From Anaerolineae bacterium (GTDB taxonomy: Bacteria > Chloroflexota > Anaerolineae > B4-G1 > SLSP01), in NCBI GenBank assembly GCA_016934645.1, contig JAFGSL010000276.1:1-27188 (forward strand): a DNA stretch of 27,188 nt, given 5' to 3'. How positions within the stretch are numbered: position 1 is the first letter of the stretch; each line of letters begins with the position of its first letter. A model generated the notes under the pieces. It was given only the letters and a program-made list of their open reading frames with translations. It was not told the origin of the DNA and did no database searches. Of the stretch, positions 17,363-24,090 are shown in pieces. The position numbers were made by a program, and so were the translations under genes.

Positions 17363-18991
17363 TCACCACCCTTGCCATACCAGTATGGCTGTGATCACCA
17401 GCAGTGCGACGAAGACCCACTGCAAGTTGGCGCGTAGCCGGCCCGTGTGTCGCTCCTGCATCCACCGGCTGAACACGAACACACCTTTGGCCGTGCTGCG
17501 CAATATGCCTTCCAGCCCTTGTTGTTCAATTGTCTGGTGCAGCAATTCCGCTATACCGACGAATACGCGCGGCGTCCACGTCACTACCCGTTCCAGAAAA
17601 CCTACCTCGAACCACGCGCGCAGTGCTTCTGCCAGCTTGAGCAATCCACGATCCAGAGTTGCTACCTGGGATGGAATCTCCGGCTCCCAAACCTGATAGG
17701 TTTTCTGAAACCTGTCAGGTTTGGAGAACATCGCCGCAGCTAGATAGCGTCCGCTCATCAGGATGACGATGAGAGCAAGCAATATCAGCGCCGTCCAGGA
17801 TACAGCCATTGACTGCGCGAGCTGCCACACGAGATAGCCGTTGAACCCCATCAGCAACGAACTGCCCACACCGACTAATAACCCGCCCAGGCGGCGAACC
17901 CGAAGCGATTCAGTCTGCATGGCGTTGCTGCCCCATAGAAATAACAGGCGCAACGGTGTCATGACCAACATGAGCGTCACGATAGATTTTTGCAACCCTC
18001 CGGCGGCGAGGCACAACGCCAGCCCGCCTTGTGCTGCGTTGAGATAGACCACTGCTGGGCGCAGGTCACGCTTCAACAGCGCGATTACTGTGACCAATAC
18101 CATCCCGCTGAGGCTGAGCCACAATGCCCACGTTTGTAGCGCCGGTTGCAGTGCCAACAGCGGTGTGATGCGGTAGAGCAAGTACAATCCCAGATTTGGC
18201 ATCACCGTCGCATAGGTCCAGCCGTGCGAGGTGGAGTCGAATTGGTCTCCGATCTGCTGCCAGCTTTCGAAAGGCCACGCCCCGATTTTCACCCACACGG
18301 CTAAGACAAACCCGATGATGACCCAGGTAAGGTGCGGCGCGTCCAGGGATGCGCCGGATTCCAGGGCCGGGCCGATGTTGAGCGTCCCAGCGGCGTTCGT
18401 CAAAATGAGCATACTGATCAGAAACCCGGTATCCCCCACGCGCAGCACCAGGTAGACGAACTTGCCCAGGCGTGGACCGGTATCTCTGGCAAGCGTCAAC
18501 AGGGGCACCAGGGCGATGCACACGCCCGCGATTTCGAGCGCCACGTAGCGTCCCAGGAAGTGCCCGGAGAGGAATGCCGTGTTCGCCGCTGCCAGCGTCA
18601 GCAGCAGTAGGCCGGACGCCGAGGTGCCAGGAGAGGGTAGACGGTAGACGGGGCGCGAAGATTCGCGCGATGGTAGACGGGATAGCAGGAGCGCCAGGAA
18701 TGCTGCGCTGGTCGTTGCCAGAGCCGCGTATAATCCTGTGGTGCCCAGGGAGAACGTCATTGCACCAGCGCCGGGCAGCCAAGTAAGCCGGAAGGGTACC
18801 TCCTGGTCGCCGTTGAGAGCGAGCGCCGCCGCGCATACTGTCGCCAAGCCGGTCGCAGTCAAGGCAACATGTCGCCCGGCGATGGGGGACTCGTCGACAC
18901 GTCGTCCCGGCGCGAACAGGAGCGCACCGAGGAGCGTGCTGCCGATCAGTAGCGGAAGGAGGATTAGCCCGGTAAGCCATATACCTGACAT
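17363..18991 (-). CDS. Divergent antiporter-like subunit (ND5/NuoL-like)
   Basis: A 542-residue membrane protein that aligns only loosely with NuoL/ND5. E153 (RYVALEIAGVC) and K235 (AVWVKIGAWPFESWQQIG) stand where the helix-5 Glu and helix-7 Lys are expected. The usual PLHxWLPDAM.GPTPVSALIHAATM block is replaced by PFESWQQIGDQFDSTSHGWTYATVM, so the helix-8 region is rewritten. The tail (440-520) is an amphipathic stretch ending in one membrane helix (about 520-540), recalling the lateral helix of NuoL. Two DNA repeats are inserted in frame, at residues 104-119 and 423-435. GAGG precedes the start. Family is likely; pumping activity is open. Confidence 0.75.
   Translation of the reverse strand: MSGIWLTGLILLPLLIGSTLLGALLFAPGRRVDESPIAGRHVALTATGLATVCAAALALNGDQEVPFRLTWLPGAGAMTFSLGTTGLYAALATTSAAFLALLLSRLPSRESSRPVYRLPSPGTSASGLLLLTLAAANTAFLSGHFLGRYVALEIAGVCIALVPLLTLARDTGPRLGKFVYLVLRVGDTGFLISMLILTNAAGTLNIGPALESGASLDAPHLTWVIIGFVLAVWVKIGAWPFESWQQIGDQFDSTSHGWTYATVMPNLGLYLLYRITPLLALQPALQTWALWLSLSGMVLVTVIALLKRDLRPAVVYLNAAQGGLALCLAAGGLQKSIVTLMLVMTPLRLLFLWGSNAMQTESLRVRRLGGLLVGVGSSLLMGFNGYLVWQLAQSMAVSWTALILLALIVILMSGRYLAAAMFSKPDRFQKTYQVWEPEIPSQVATLDRGLLKLAEALRAWFEVGFLERVVTWTPRVFVGIAELLHQTIEQQGLEGILRSTAKGVFVFSRWMQERHTGRLRANLQWVFVALLVITAILVWQGW
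17687..17724. repeat. Palindromic repeat inside the ND5-like gene
   Basis: CCAAACCTGA (17687-17696) pairs perfectly with TCAGGTTTGG (17715-17724). Inside it are two smaller palindromes built on AAACCT/AGGTTT. It is translated in frame as about 13 residues (423-435 of the subunit) just after a membrane helix. The A+T-rich AAACCTGnCAGGTTT character differs from the surrounding gene. Confidence 0.7.
18636..18680. repeat. Triple GGTAGACGG repeat with central hairpin inside the ND5-like gene
   Basis: GGTAGACGG occurs at 18636-18644, 18643-18651 and 18672-18680. Between the second and third copies GCGCGAA (18653-18659) pairs with TTCGCGC (18662-18668). The block encodes a charged loop (residues 104-119, with RLPS twice) between two helices and stays in frame. 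Confidence 0.65.
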
Positions 18992-18995
18992 GTGC

Positions 18996-19310
18996 TTAAC
19001 CTCGCAACCGGTTGAGATCGTCGATGTCGCCGGAGGGATAGTGCCGGAAAACGTTCACGATCAGTGCCAGGGCAACCGCAATCACGACAGCTTCTACAAT
19101 CAAGGCCGAAATCACCATCGACTGCGCGAAGTGCAAATCCTGATGCATCCGTCCGGCCTGGATCAGTCCGAGCGCTACACCCTGCAGCATGATTTTAAGT
19201 CCTATCACTTGCTTGATGGTGCTGCGTTGCGACAACAATCCACCCAATCCAATGAAAAAGAGCAGCACGCTCGTTGCCGTGTTAATGATGTCGATCCAGG
19301 GCGAGGTCAT
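18996..19310 (-). CDS. Small hydrogenase membrane subunit (MbhG/MrpC/NuoK-like)
   Basis: A 104-residue protein with three helices, of the MrpC/NuoK family (counterpart of MbhG). The helix-2 motif reads VIGLKIMLQGVALGLI, with Lys39 where NuoK has its first glutamate. The helix-3 glutamate is present as E73 (SALIVEAVVIAVAL). Such subunits form part of the proton path between the anchor and the pump subunits. GGAGGG precedes the ATG, and only two to four bases separate it from its neighbours. Confidence 0.85.
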   Translation of the reverse strand: MTSPWIDIINTATSVLLFFIGLGGLLSQRSTIKQVIGLKIMLQGVALGLIQAGRMHQDLHFAQSMVISALIVEAVVIAVALALIVNVFRHYPSGDIDDLNRLRG

Positions 19311-19312
19311 TG

Positions 19313-19624
19313 TTACCCTCCGTCTTTCTCGACCCTTACGGAGGTTCCCGAACCTTCGTACAGGGAGATTGTAGGGGGCGATTCAGCGTGTTTTGGCAGC
19401 ACCGCCGCGACGCCCAGAGCGCCGACGAAAATTAACATCACTTGCACCAGCAAGTCGAGGTTGCGATGTTCCCAGAACCATACACGGAAGATATTGCTGT
19501 CGATCGCAGTGGGTGGGCTTTCAGGCTGCGCACCAGGGATCGCGTTAAAATACCAGCCAATCAGCAGGCCGGCAATCAACAGGCTGGCAATGACGCCGAT
19601 TTGCAGGATGCGTTCACGGCTCAT
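19313..19624 (-). CDS. mbhE: Small hydrogenase membrane subunit (MbhE-like)
   Basis: A 103-residue protein with a helix at 9-25 and another at about 57-76. The segment RNLDLLVQVMLIFVGALGVAAVL resembles the MbhE / MrpA C-terminal pattern (DtlgEvxVxxiaalGvaaLL), with Gln where Glu is usual. It overlaps the MbhD-like gene by 11 bases, as is common for this pair. The call rests on pattern and position. ATG has GGAG upstream. Confidence 0.7.
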   Translation of the reverse strand: MSRERILQIGVIASLLIAGLLIGWYFNAIPGAQPESPPTAIDSNIFRVWFWEHRNLDLLVQVMLIFVGALGVAAVLPKHAESPPTISLYEGSGTSVRVEKDGG

Positions 19625-19880
19625 CGAGTTTCTCCATTGAGGCGGTGAGGCTGATAGCGACGATGAACAAAACGCTGATCAAGCCCGCGCCCACGCTCAA
19701 TTCGAACCCGCCTGCATAGGGCGCATCGAGCATGAAGTACAACATCGCCAGGGCTGCACTACCCGCGCCAAGCGCCACGGCTGCGCGAACCAGATTCTTC
19801 GCCGCCAGGGCGACGATGGTGCTGGCAATGAGGATGAGAACCAATAGGGTGTAACCGATTAGGGCCATTGACACATTCAT
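19614..19880 (-). CDS. mbhD: Small hydrogenase membrane subunit (MbhD-like, DUF4040)
   Basis: An 88-residue, three-helix protein. The segment LDAPYAGGFELSVGAGLISVLFI matches the DUF4040/MbhD signature (APDvAlTEaaVGaGl), with E60 the likely functional acid. It is the first gene of the hydrogenase operon. Two in-frame ATGs (19880 and 19868) are possible, and neither has a good Shine-Dalgarno sequence, in contrast to most genes downstream. Confidence 0.78.
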   Translation of the reverse strand: MNVSMALIGYTLLVLILIASTIVALAAKNLVRAAVALGAGSAALAMLYFMLDAPYAGGFELSVGAGLISVLFIVAISLTASMEKLDEP

Positions 19881-19889
19881 AGGTGCTAT

Positions 19890-19969
19890 GATGACAGAGG
19901 GTCATCGAGGAGAGACAAGCATAGTCCCGGGCCAGACCGGCGGAGGGGGCGCTTAACTGGGTTAAGCGC
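19890..19969 (-). promoter_or_regulatory. Hydrogenase operon leader with two inverted repeats
   Basis: Upstream of the first hydrogenase gene, GATGAC (19890-19895) pairs with GTCATC (19901-19906). Further up, GCGCTTAAC (19949-19957) pairs perfectly with GTTAAGCGC (19961-19969) around TGG. Both lie between the proposed promoter and the start codon. No T-run follows the larger one, so an operator or RNA control element is more likely than a terminator. Confidence 0.5.
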
Positions 19970-20010
19970 AAGGGGTTGGCGGCCGTTGGCCCACCTCGAG
20001 CGCCTCTGAA

Positions 20011-20039
20011 ATAAGATCTGACCGGTTAATCCCTTGCAA
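20011..20039 (-). promoter_or_regulatory. Candidate sigma70-like promoter of the hydrogenase operon
   Basis: On the minus strand TTGCAA (20039-20034) and TCTTAT (20016-20011) stand 17 bases apart, each matching four of six consensus bases. Transcription would start near 20004 and give a leader of about 120 bases. Confidence 0.4.
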
Positions 20040-20129
20040 ACGCACAAGAGAGGGCGATCAGAAGCTTGCCTAGTTCCAGTTTAGCCGGGTTGAGTAGCGG
20101 TCGTCGAATTTGTACTCTTGATGGTATTC

Positions 20130-21281
20130 TCAATCGAGATGATGTATCTTTTGCACCTCCGCGACGATGGATTCAACCTTGCCGCGCACACGTGCGCGCG
20201 AAAAATCATCGACCCCTGGGTCTGCGCGATCCCGTAGCCATTGACCTCCGTAGCGGGCTCGGTAGTCCGGAGGCAATTCATCAGAGAAAGTCTGACCAGA
20301 CATGACGCCGAACGCCAGCGTCCACGAACGTGGCACGACATCGATATTGTAGCCGCCGCCACCAAGCGCCAGCCAGCGAGGGGCTAGCGCGTCAAATGTC
20401 TCGAAGAGCGCCGTCTGTCCGGCAGTGGTCAGCGCCAGGTGCGCCAGGGGGTCCTGGAAATGGGTGTCCACGCCCAACTGTGATACCACGACGTCGGCCG
20501 CAAAACGCTCCAACAGCGGCGGCACAACCTGGCTGAACGCCCACAAGTATGTCTCATCGTCGGTGTAGGGTGGTAGTGGCACGTTGACGGCATAGCCTTC
20601 GCCATCAGCGAAGCCGGTGTCGGTCACGAAGCCGGTGCCGGGGAACAGTGTGTGCCCATCCTGGTGCAGTGAAATCGTCAACACCTGGTCAGTGTCATAA
20701 AACAAAGCCTCCACCCCATCGCCGTGATGTACGTCCACATCCACATAAGCGACGCGCAATCCCTGATCCACCATCCACTGAATGGCGACCGCGGGATCGT
20801 TAAACACGCAAAAACCGGAGGCGTAGCTCGCCATTGCATGGTGCAGCCCGCCGCTATAACTGAAGGCGGCGTCGCATTCGTCATTGACCAGCATACGCGC
20901 GCCGGTAAGTGAACTGCCGGCCTTCAGGCTCTCTGTATCATACATCTCCGGGAAGATAGGGTTGTCGCCGGAGCCGAAGCCATAGCGCATCGGCTGGATA
21001 TACTCGCGGGTCTCGGTCCACGTACCGCCTTCGCTTAAGATGCGTACCACTTCGATGTAGTTCCGCGAGTGGACAAGGGCCAGTTCATCCTCTGTCGCGG
21101 GCTCTGGCGCGATCACCTGCACGTTGGGTGCGTCGAATCCTCCGTATTCTTCCAATAACTCGAACGTGCGCCGCAATCGCTCGGGCTTAAGGGGGTGATT
21201 TTTCCCGTGTCCGTGTTCCCAGAGGGCTGGTGTTGAAAGAAAAACGGCGCGTCTCGCGTCAAGTTTAGCAGTAGAATTCAA
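20130..21281 (-). CDS. Histone deacetylase superfamily protein (AcuC-like)
   Basis: A zinc-dependent deacetylase homologue of 383 residues, cytoplasmic. Numbered from the TTG start, the active site is clear: the His pair H147/H148 (GGLHHAM), GFCVFND, zinc ligands D183 and H185 in YVDVDVHHGDG, the third ligand D272 (GVDTH) and Tyr311 in ALGGGGYN. Bacterial members remove acyl groups from proteins such as acetyl-CoA synthetase, or from small amides; the substrate here is unknown. The start is taken as TTG 21281 because AAGGAG sits six bases upstream and the promoter at 21316-21344 lies inside the longer frame that begins at ATG 21347. Confidence 0.9.
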   Translation of the reverse strand: MNSTAKLDARRAVFLSTPALWEHGHGKNHPLKPERLRRTFELLEEYGGFDAPNVQVIAPEPATEDELALVHSRNYIEVVRILSEGGTWTETREYIQPMRYGFGSGDNPIFPEMYDTESLKAGSSLTGARMLVNDECDAAFSYSGGLHHAMASYASGFCVFNDPAVAIQWMVDQGLRVAYVDVDVHHGDGVEALFYDTDQVLTISLHQDGHTLFPGTGFVTDTGFADGEGYAVNVPLPPYTDDETYLWAFSQVVPPLLERFAADVVVSQLGVDTHFQDPLAHLALTTAGQTALFETFDALAPRWLALGGGGYNIDVVPRSWTLAFGVMSGQTFSDELPPDYRARYGGQWLRDRADPGVDDFSRARVRGKVESIVAEVQKIHHLD

Positions 21282-21315
21282 GGCATTCTCCTTATTTCTG
21301 GCGATTGTATAAAGG

Positions 21316-21344
21316 AGTATAGACTGAGGTGCGATGAATGTCAA
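21316..21344 (-). promoter_or_regulatory. Sigma70-like promoter of the deacetylase gene
   Basis: On the minus strand a perfect TTGACA (21344-21339) is followed after 17 bases by TATACT (21321-21316). Transcription from about 21309 gives a leader of about 28 bases before the TTG start. Confidence 0.75.
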
Positions 21345-21362
21345 CATGACTTTTAGCCTGTT

Positions 21363-21424
21363 ATAAACTCACGAATACACCTTTTAGGGAGTGACAAATG
21401 CTAAGTTTACGGCTATGATATTGG
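21363..21424 (+). promoter_or_regulatory. Promoter-bearing repeat element, copy A
   Basis: First of three related elements. It shares ATAAACnC, ATACACCTTTTAGGG and GTTTACGGCTATG with the copies at 24091 and 27020. GTGACA (21391-21396) and TATGAT (21414-21419) are 17 bases apart, a good sigma70-like match. It faces the CPBP gene about 300 bases downstream and is back to back with the deacetylase promoter. Confidence 0.6.
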
Positions 21425-21435
21425 ATGTAGTTAAG

Positions 21436-21486
21436 ATCCATAGAGCACAGAAATTTGATAGAATTTCCTCCTTGTCCTCTATGGGT
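21436..21486. repeat. Nested inverted repeat in the long leader of the CPBP gene
   Basis: ATCCATAGAG (21436-21445) pairs with CTCTATGGGT (21477-21486), with one G-T wobble. Within the loop GAAATT (21450-21455) pairs with AATTTC (21462-21467). It lies directly after promoter element A, so any transcript from there would carry it. A further GCCCCG/CGGGGC hairpin is at 21515-21530. Confidence 0.5.
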
Positions 21487-21638
21487 CTGTAAAAGAATAA
21501 GTTCCCGCGCAAACGCCCCGGGGACGGGGCTTCAAGCGTGAAATACGGGAAGTTATATTTTTGTGAACCCTATGCGTCGGTGGTTATTGCGAAGGAGTTT
21601 CCATGTAGCAAGCTACGCCAACGACAATGAAAATGCTC

Positions 21639-21687
21639 GCGCCGGATCACAATCCGGCGCAGCGGGAACGGCGGATTGTGATCCGCC
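21639..21687. repeat. Hairpin pair with complementary loops
   Basis: Hairpin 1 has GCGCCGGAT (21639-21647) and ATCCGGCGC (21652-21660) around CACA. Hairpin 2 has GGCGGAT (21670-21676) and ATCCGCC (21681-21687) around TGTG. The loops are complementary, and together the two form a perfect 14-bp inverted repeat (21643-21656 with 21672-21685). It ends 38 bases before the start of the CPBP gene. Confidence 0.7.
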
Positions 21688-21725
21688 TTAAGTGTTGAGG
21701 TAAGCGATTTTCAAAGGAGAGAACG

Positions 21726-22613
21726 ATGCGCGAAACCAGCTTGAAAAACAAACTTTGGGCATGTACCGAAATCCTGATTGTCTATGCCGTTATGCGGCTG
21801 TTGGGATGGACCATCCGTTCCACCGGGGTGGTCGATGCTGAAACCCGGCTTCTCGGCTGGTCATACATCAGCGGGCAGATCCAGATGGGCATCCCATTGG
21901 TCGTCATTTGGCTGACCCGGCGACGGTGGGGCGATTACGGCGTGACCCTGGCCGGTTGGCAGAATAACCTCGATATCGGAATCAAGGCGTACCTCGTGCG
22001 GATCATCCCACTTGTGTTGGGGATAGGTGGCGCGGCGATGCTCAAACTCGATTACCGCACACTGCCCGGTGGGGCAGTGGTGGCCCTGACCGAAATTGCA
22101 GGTATTGCGGTGATGTTGTGGGTGCTGCGCCGTCAATCGGAAGAGAAAGCCTTGAGCTCTGCGCATAGCAATTTGATCGTGATGGGTGCACTATTGCTTT
22201 TACCTATTCTGGTCGCGCTGGCGGTGCAACGTCTGACGCTGATCGTCGTTTCCACAGTGGTCTGGCAATTTGTCTTTTCAGGCTTTGGCGAAGAGATTTT
22301 CCTTCGCGGATACGTGCAGGGACGATTGAATCAGGCATTTGGCCGCCCATGGACGTTTTTTGGTATAGCGTGCGGACCAGGGTTGATCATCGCTTCGCTG
22401 TTGTTCGGGTTGCTCCATGCATTCAACACTTACGATCCATCTGCCGGTGAAACCACGCTTGCGTGGGGGTGGGCGCTCTTCACCGTATTCGGCGGTCTCT
22501 TTTTCGGTCTGATCCGCGAAAAGACGGGGAGTTTGCTTGGCTGTGGCATTGCTCACGGTTTGCCCGATGCCGTCGGCGAGGCGCTGGCGAAGGTCATGGG
22601 GTGGTCATTGTGA
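21726..22613 (+). CDS. CPBP family intramembrane metalloprotease (Abi/Rce1-like)
   Basis: A 295-residue integral membrane protein with about eight helices. The glutamate pair and arginine of motif 1 are E189, E190 and R194 (GFGEEIFLRGYVQGRL). Motif 2 is H231 (FGLLHAFN) and motif 3 is H277 (CGIAHGLPDAVG), where the usual HxxxN asparagine is not obvious. The family includes the CAAX prenyl protease Rce1, bacteriocin self-immunity proteins and processing proteases; the substrate is unknown. AAAGGAG lies seven bases before ATG. It is probably transcribed from promoter element A through a structured leader of about 300 bases. Confidence 0.88.
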   Translation: MRETSLKNKLWACTEILIVYAVMRLLGWTIRSTGVVDAETRLLGWSYISGQIQMGIPLVVIWLTRRRWGDYGVTLAGWQNNLDIGIKAYLVRIIPLVLGIGGAAMLKLDYRTLPGGAVVALTEIAGIAVMLWVLRRQSEEKALSSAHSNLIVMGALLLLPILVALAVQRLTLIVVSTVVWQFVFSGFGEEIFLRGYVQGRLNQAFGRPWTFFGIACGPGLIIASLLFGLLHAFNTYDPSAGETTLAWGWALFTVFGGLFFGLIREKTGSLLGCGIAHGLPDAVGEALAKVMGWSL

Positions 22614-22696
22614 TATAGATTCTTTGATCAGGTCCGTCATCTCTAAGCGGTGATGCCAGGCGTTGGAACCAATGGGGCGCTGATAGCGTCATAAGT

Positions 22697-22749
22697 GTAG
22701 TGACGACTTCAATCGTCTGCCGTAATGAAACGATTGAAGTCGTTGCTAC
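22697..22749. repeat. Inverted repeat of the GTAGTnACGACTTCAnTCGT family
   Basis: A 20-base arm (22697-22716) pairs with 22730-22749 at 18 of 20 positions, with a 13-base loop. The arms share GTAGT-ACGACTTCA-TCGT with the cassette at 27-75. The repeat ends 19 bases before the start codon of the META lipoprotein gene, just ahead of its ribosome binding site. Confidence 0.7.
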
Positions 22750-22768
22750 GCATAACGGGAGGTGCATA

Positions 22769-23905
22769 ATGAAGATGAAGACCTGGTTACTTGTATATTT
22801 TGTTGTGGCGTTGATGCTTACGGCCTGTGGCGCAGGTGGAACTGCTGGTAGTGCCATATCCCTTGAAGGGGAATGGACGCTGCTGACGTTGAACGGCGCA
22901 TCTATGCTACCGGGGTCAACGATCAACATCACGTTTACAGATGGGAAAGTCACTGGTTTCAGCGGGTGCAATAGCTATGGCGGACCGTATACGATGACCG
23001 GCAGTAAGCTTCATTTCGGCATGGTTGCCGTAACAATGATGGCTTGCCTGGACGAAGATGTGATGGCACAGGAACAGAGCTATACCAGCACGTTGTCAGA
23101 TGTAACAAAATTCCGTGTGGATGGTGATCGCCTGGAACTGCTGGACAAATCTGGCACAGCCATCCTTGTATACACGCGCCAGGAACCATTTACGGGCGAT
23201 CCGGCAGCACTGGTTGGCACGGAGTGGCAGCTTCTTACGTTGAATGGCAGTCCGCTGGATAAAACATTGCCGTTCACCCTCATTTTTGCAGAGAACCGCT
23301 TCAGTGGTTTAGCCGGATGCCGTCATTTTGAGGGCGATTATCAGGCTGGTGATGGCGAGATTCAGTTCCCGTCTATCGCGATGGTGGAGATGGATTGCCC
23401 TGGCGCCGATGATGCCTATTGGTCGATGGAAGGGCGCTTTACCGATGCCTTGACGTGGGCGCATCACTGGCGAATCGTAGATGACCAACTCGAGATCCGC
23501 ACGGAGCGGGGAGCGGTGTTGGTCTTCGCGCCGTACACGCCGATGCTGATGACGACGCTTGACGGGACATCATGGTCGTTAACAGCTTTCGTTGAGGACG
23601 GCACGACGACTGCATTGCTTGCCGATACGGTGATCACGCTCGTTTTCGAGGATGAGCAAGTATCAGGATCGGCGGGATGCAACAGTTACTTTGGGCCGTA
23701 CGCGCTGGAACGCGGTGAACTGCATATTGGCGCGATTGCCATCACCGAGAGGTACTGTATGACGCCGGAAGGTGTGATGGAGCAGGAAGCGCGCTTCACC
23801 GACATCCTGACCAACGTTACGCCTTTTGAATGGGACGTCGATCAACTGACGCTGAAAACAGCGGATGGGCGCGAGTTGGTGTTTACGACGTCAAATAAAC
23901 CCTAA
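22769..23905 (+). CDS. Lipoprotein with three META domains (HslJ-like)
   Basis: A 378-residue exported lipoprotein. A signal sequence (MKMKTWLLVYFVVALM) ends in the lipobox LTAC with Cys20 as the lipidation site. Three META/HslJ-like domains follow at about 31-136, 146-254 and 264-374, each opening with G.(E/T)W.L..(L/F) and holding a GC(N/R) turn. Each repeat has one cysteine pair exactly 26 residues apart: C67/C93, C184/C210 and C304/C330, suggesting one disulfide per domain. META domains occur in heat-shock or motility-linked lipoproteins such as HslJ; the molecular role is unknown. The start is set by GGGAGG; an earlier ATG at 22700 lies in the repeat. Confidence 0.88.
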   Translation: MKMKTWLLVYFVVALMLTACGAGGTAGSAISLEGEWTLLTLNGASMLPGSTINITFTDGKVTGFSGCNSYGGPYTMTGSKLHFGMVAVTMMACLDEDVMAQEQSYTSTLSDVTKFRVDGDRLELLDKSGTAILVYTRQEPFTGDPAALVGTEWQLLTLNGSPLDKTLPFTLIFAENRFSGLAGCRHFEGDYQAGDGEIQFPSIAMVEMDCPGADDAYWSMEGRFTDALTWAHHWRIVDDQLEIRTERGAVLVFAPYTPMLMTTLDGTSWSLTAFVEDGTTTALLADTVITLVFEDEQVSGSAGCNSYFGPYALERGELHIGAIAITERYCMTPEGVMEQEARFTDILTNVTPFEWDVDQLTLKTADGRELVFTTSNKP

Positions 23906-23992
23906 AGGTCTTCTCACGGCTTTGTGATGTCAAATGCGCGCGGTTTTCGACGATTTTGATCAACAGAAAGCATTTGTAGACCTTTAGGGTTT
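23897..23992. repeat. 15-bp perfect inverted repeat spanning the META stop codon
   Basis: AAACCCTAAAGGTCT (23897-23911) and its exact complement AGACCTTTAGGGTTT (23978-23992) are separated by 66 bases. The left arm includes the last two codons and the TAA stop of the META gene. The spacing is long for a terminator, and a strong terminator follows at 24053. Confidence 0.7.
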
Positions 23993-24052
23993 GGCCCAGC
24001 GCCAAGTGGAAACTTAAGTTATGTGCTGAGACTTTTGTAGTCTTTGGATGTG

Positions 24053-24085
24053 ACCGCCCCTCAGAACCTTCTGAGGGGCGGTTTT
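24053..24085 (+). terminator. Strong rho-independent terminator of the META lipoprotein gene
   Basis: A perfect 14-bp stem, ACCGCCCCTCAGAA (24053-24066) with TTCTGAGGGGCGGT (24069-24082), loop CC, followed by TTT. It lies 147 bases past the META stop codon and six bases before promoter element B, insulating the MFS gene. Confidence 0.88.
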
Positions 24086-24090
24086 GCGTG

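Noticed and set aside
10979..19880. Reading the operon as respiratory complex I (nuo)
   Set aside because: The large subunit keeps both CxxC nickel motifs and the small subunit has CxxC instead of the complex I CC, and no NuoE/F/G genes are present.
20011..20129. Terminator for the deacetylase gene
   Set aside because: No hairpin with a T-run is visible between its stop and the hydrogenase promoter, so no terminator is claimed.
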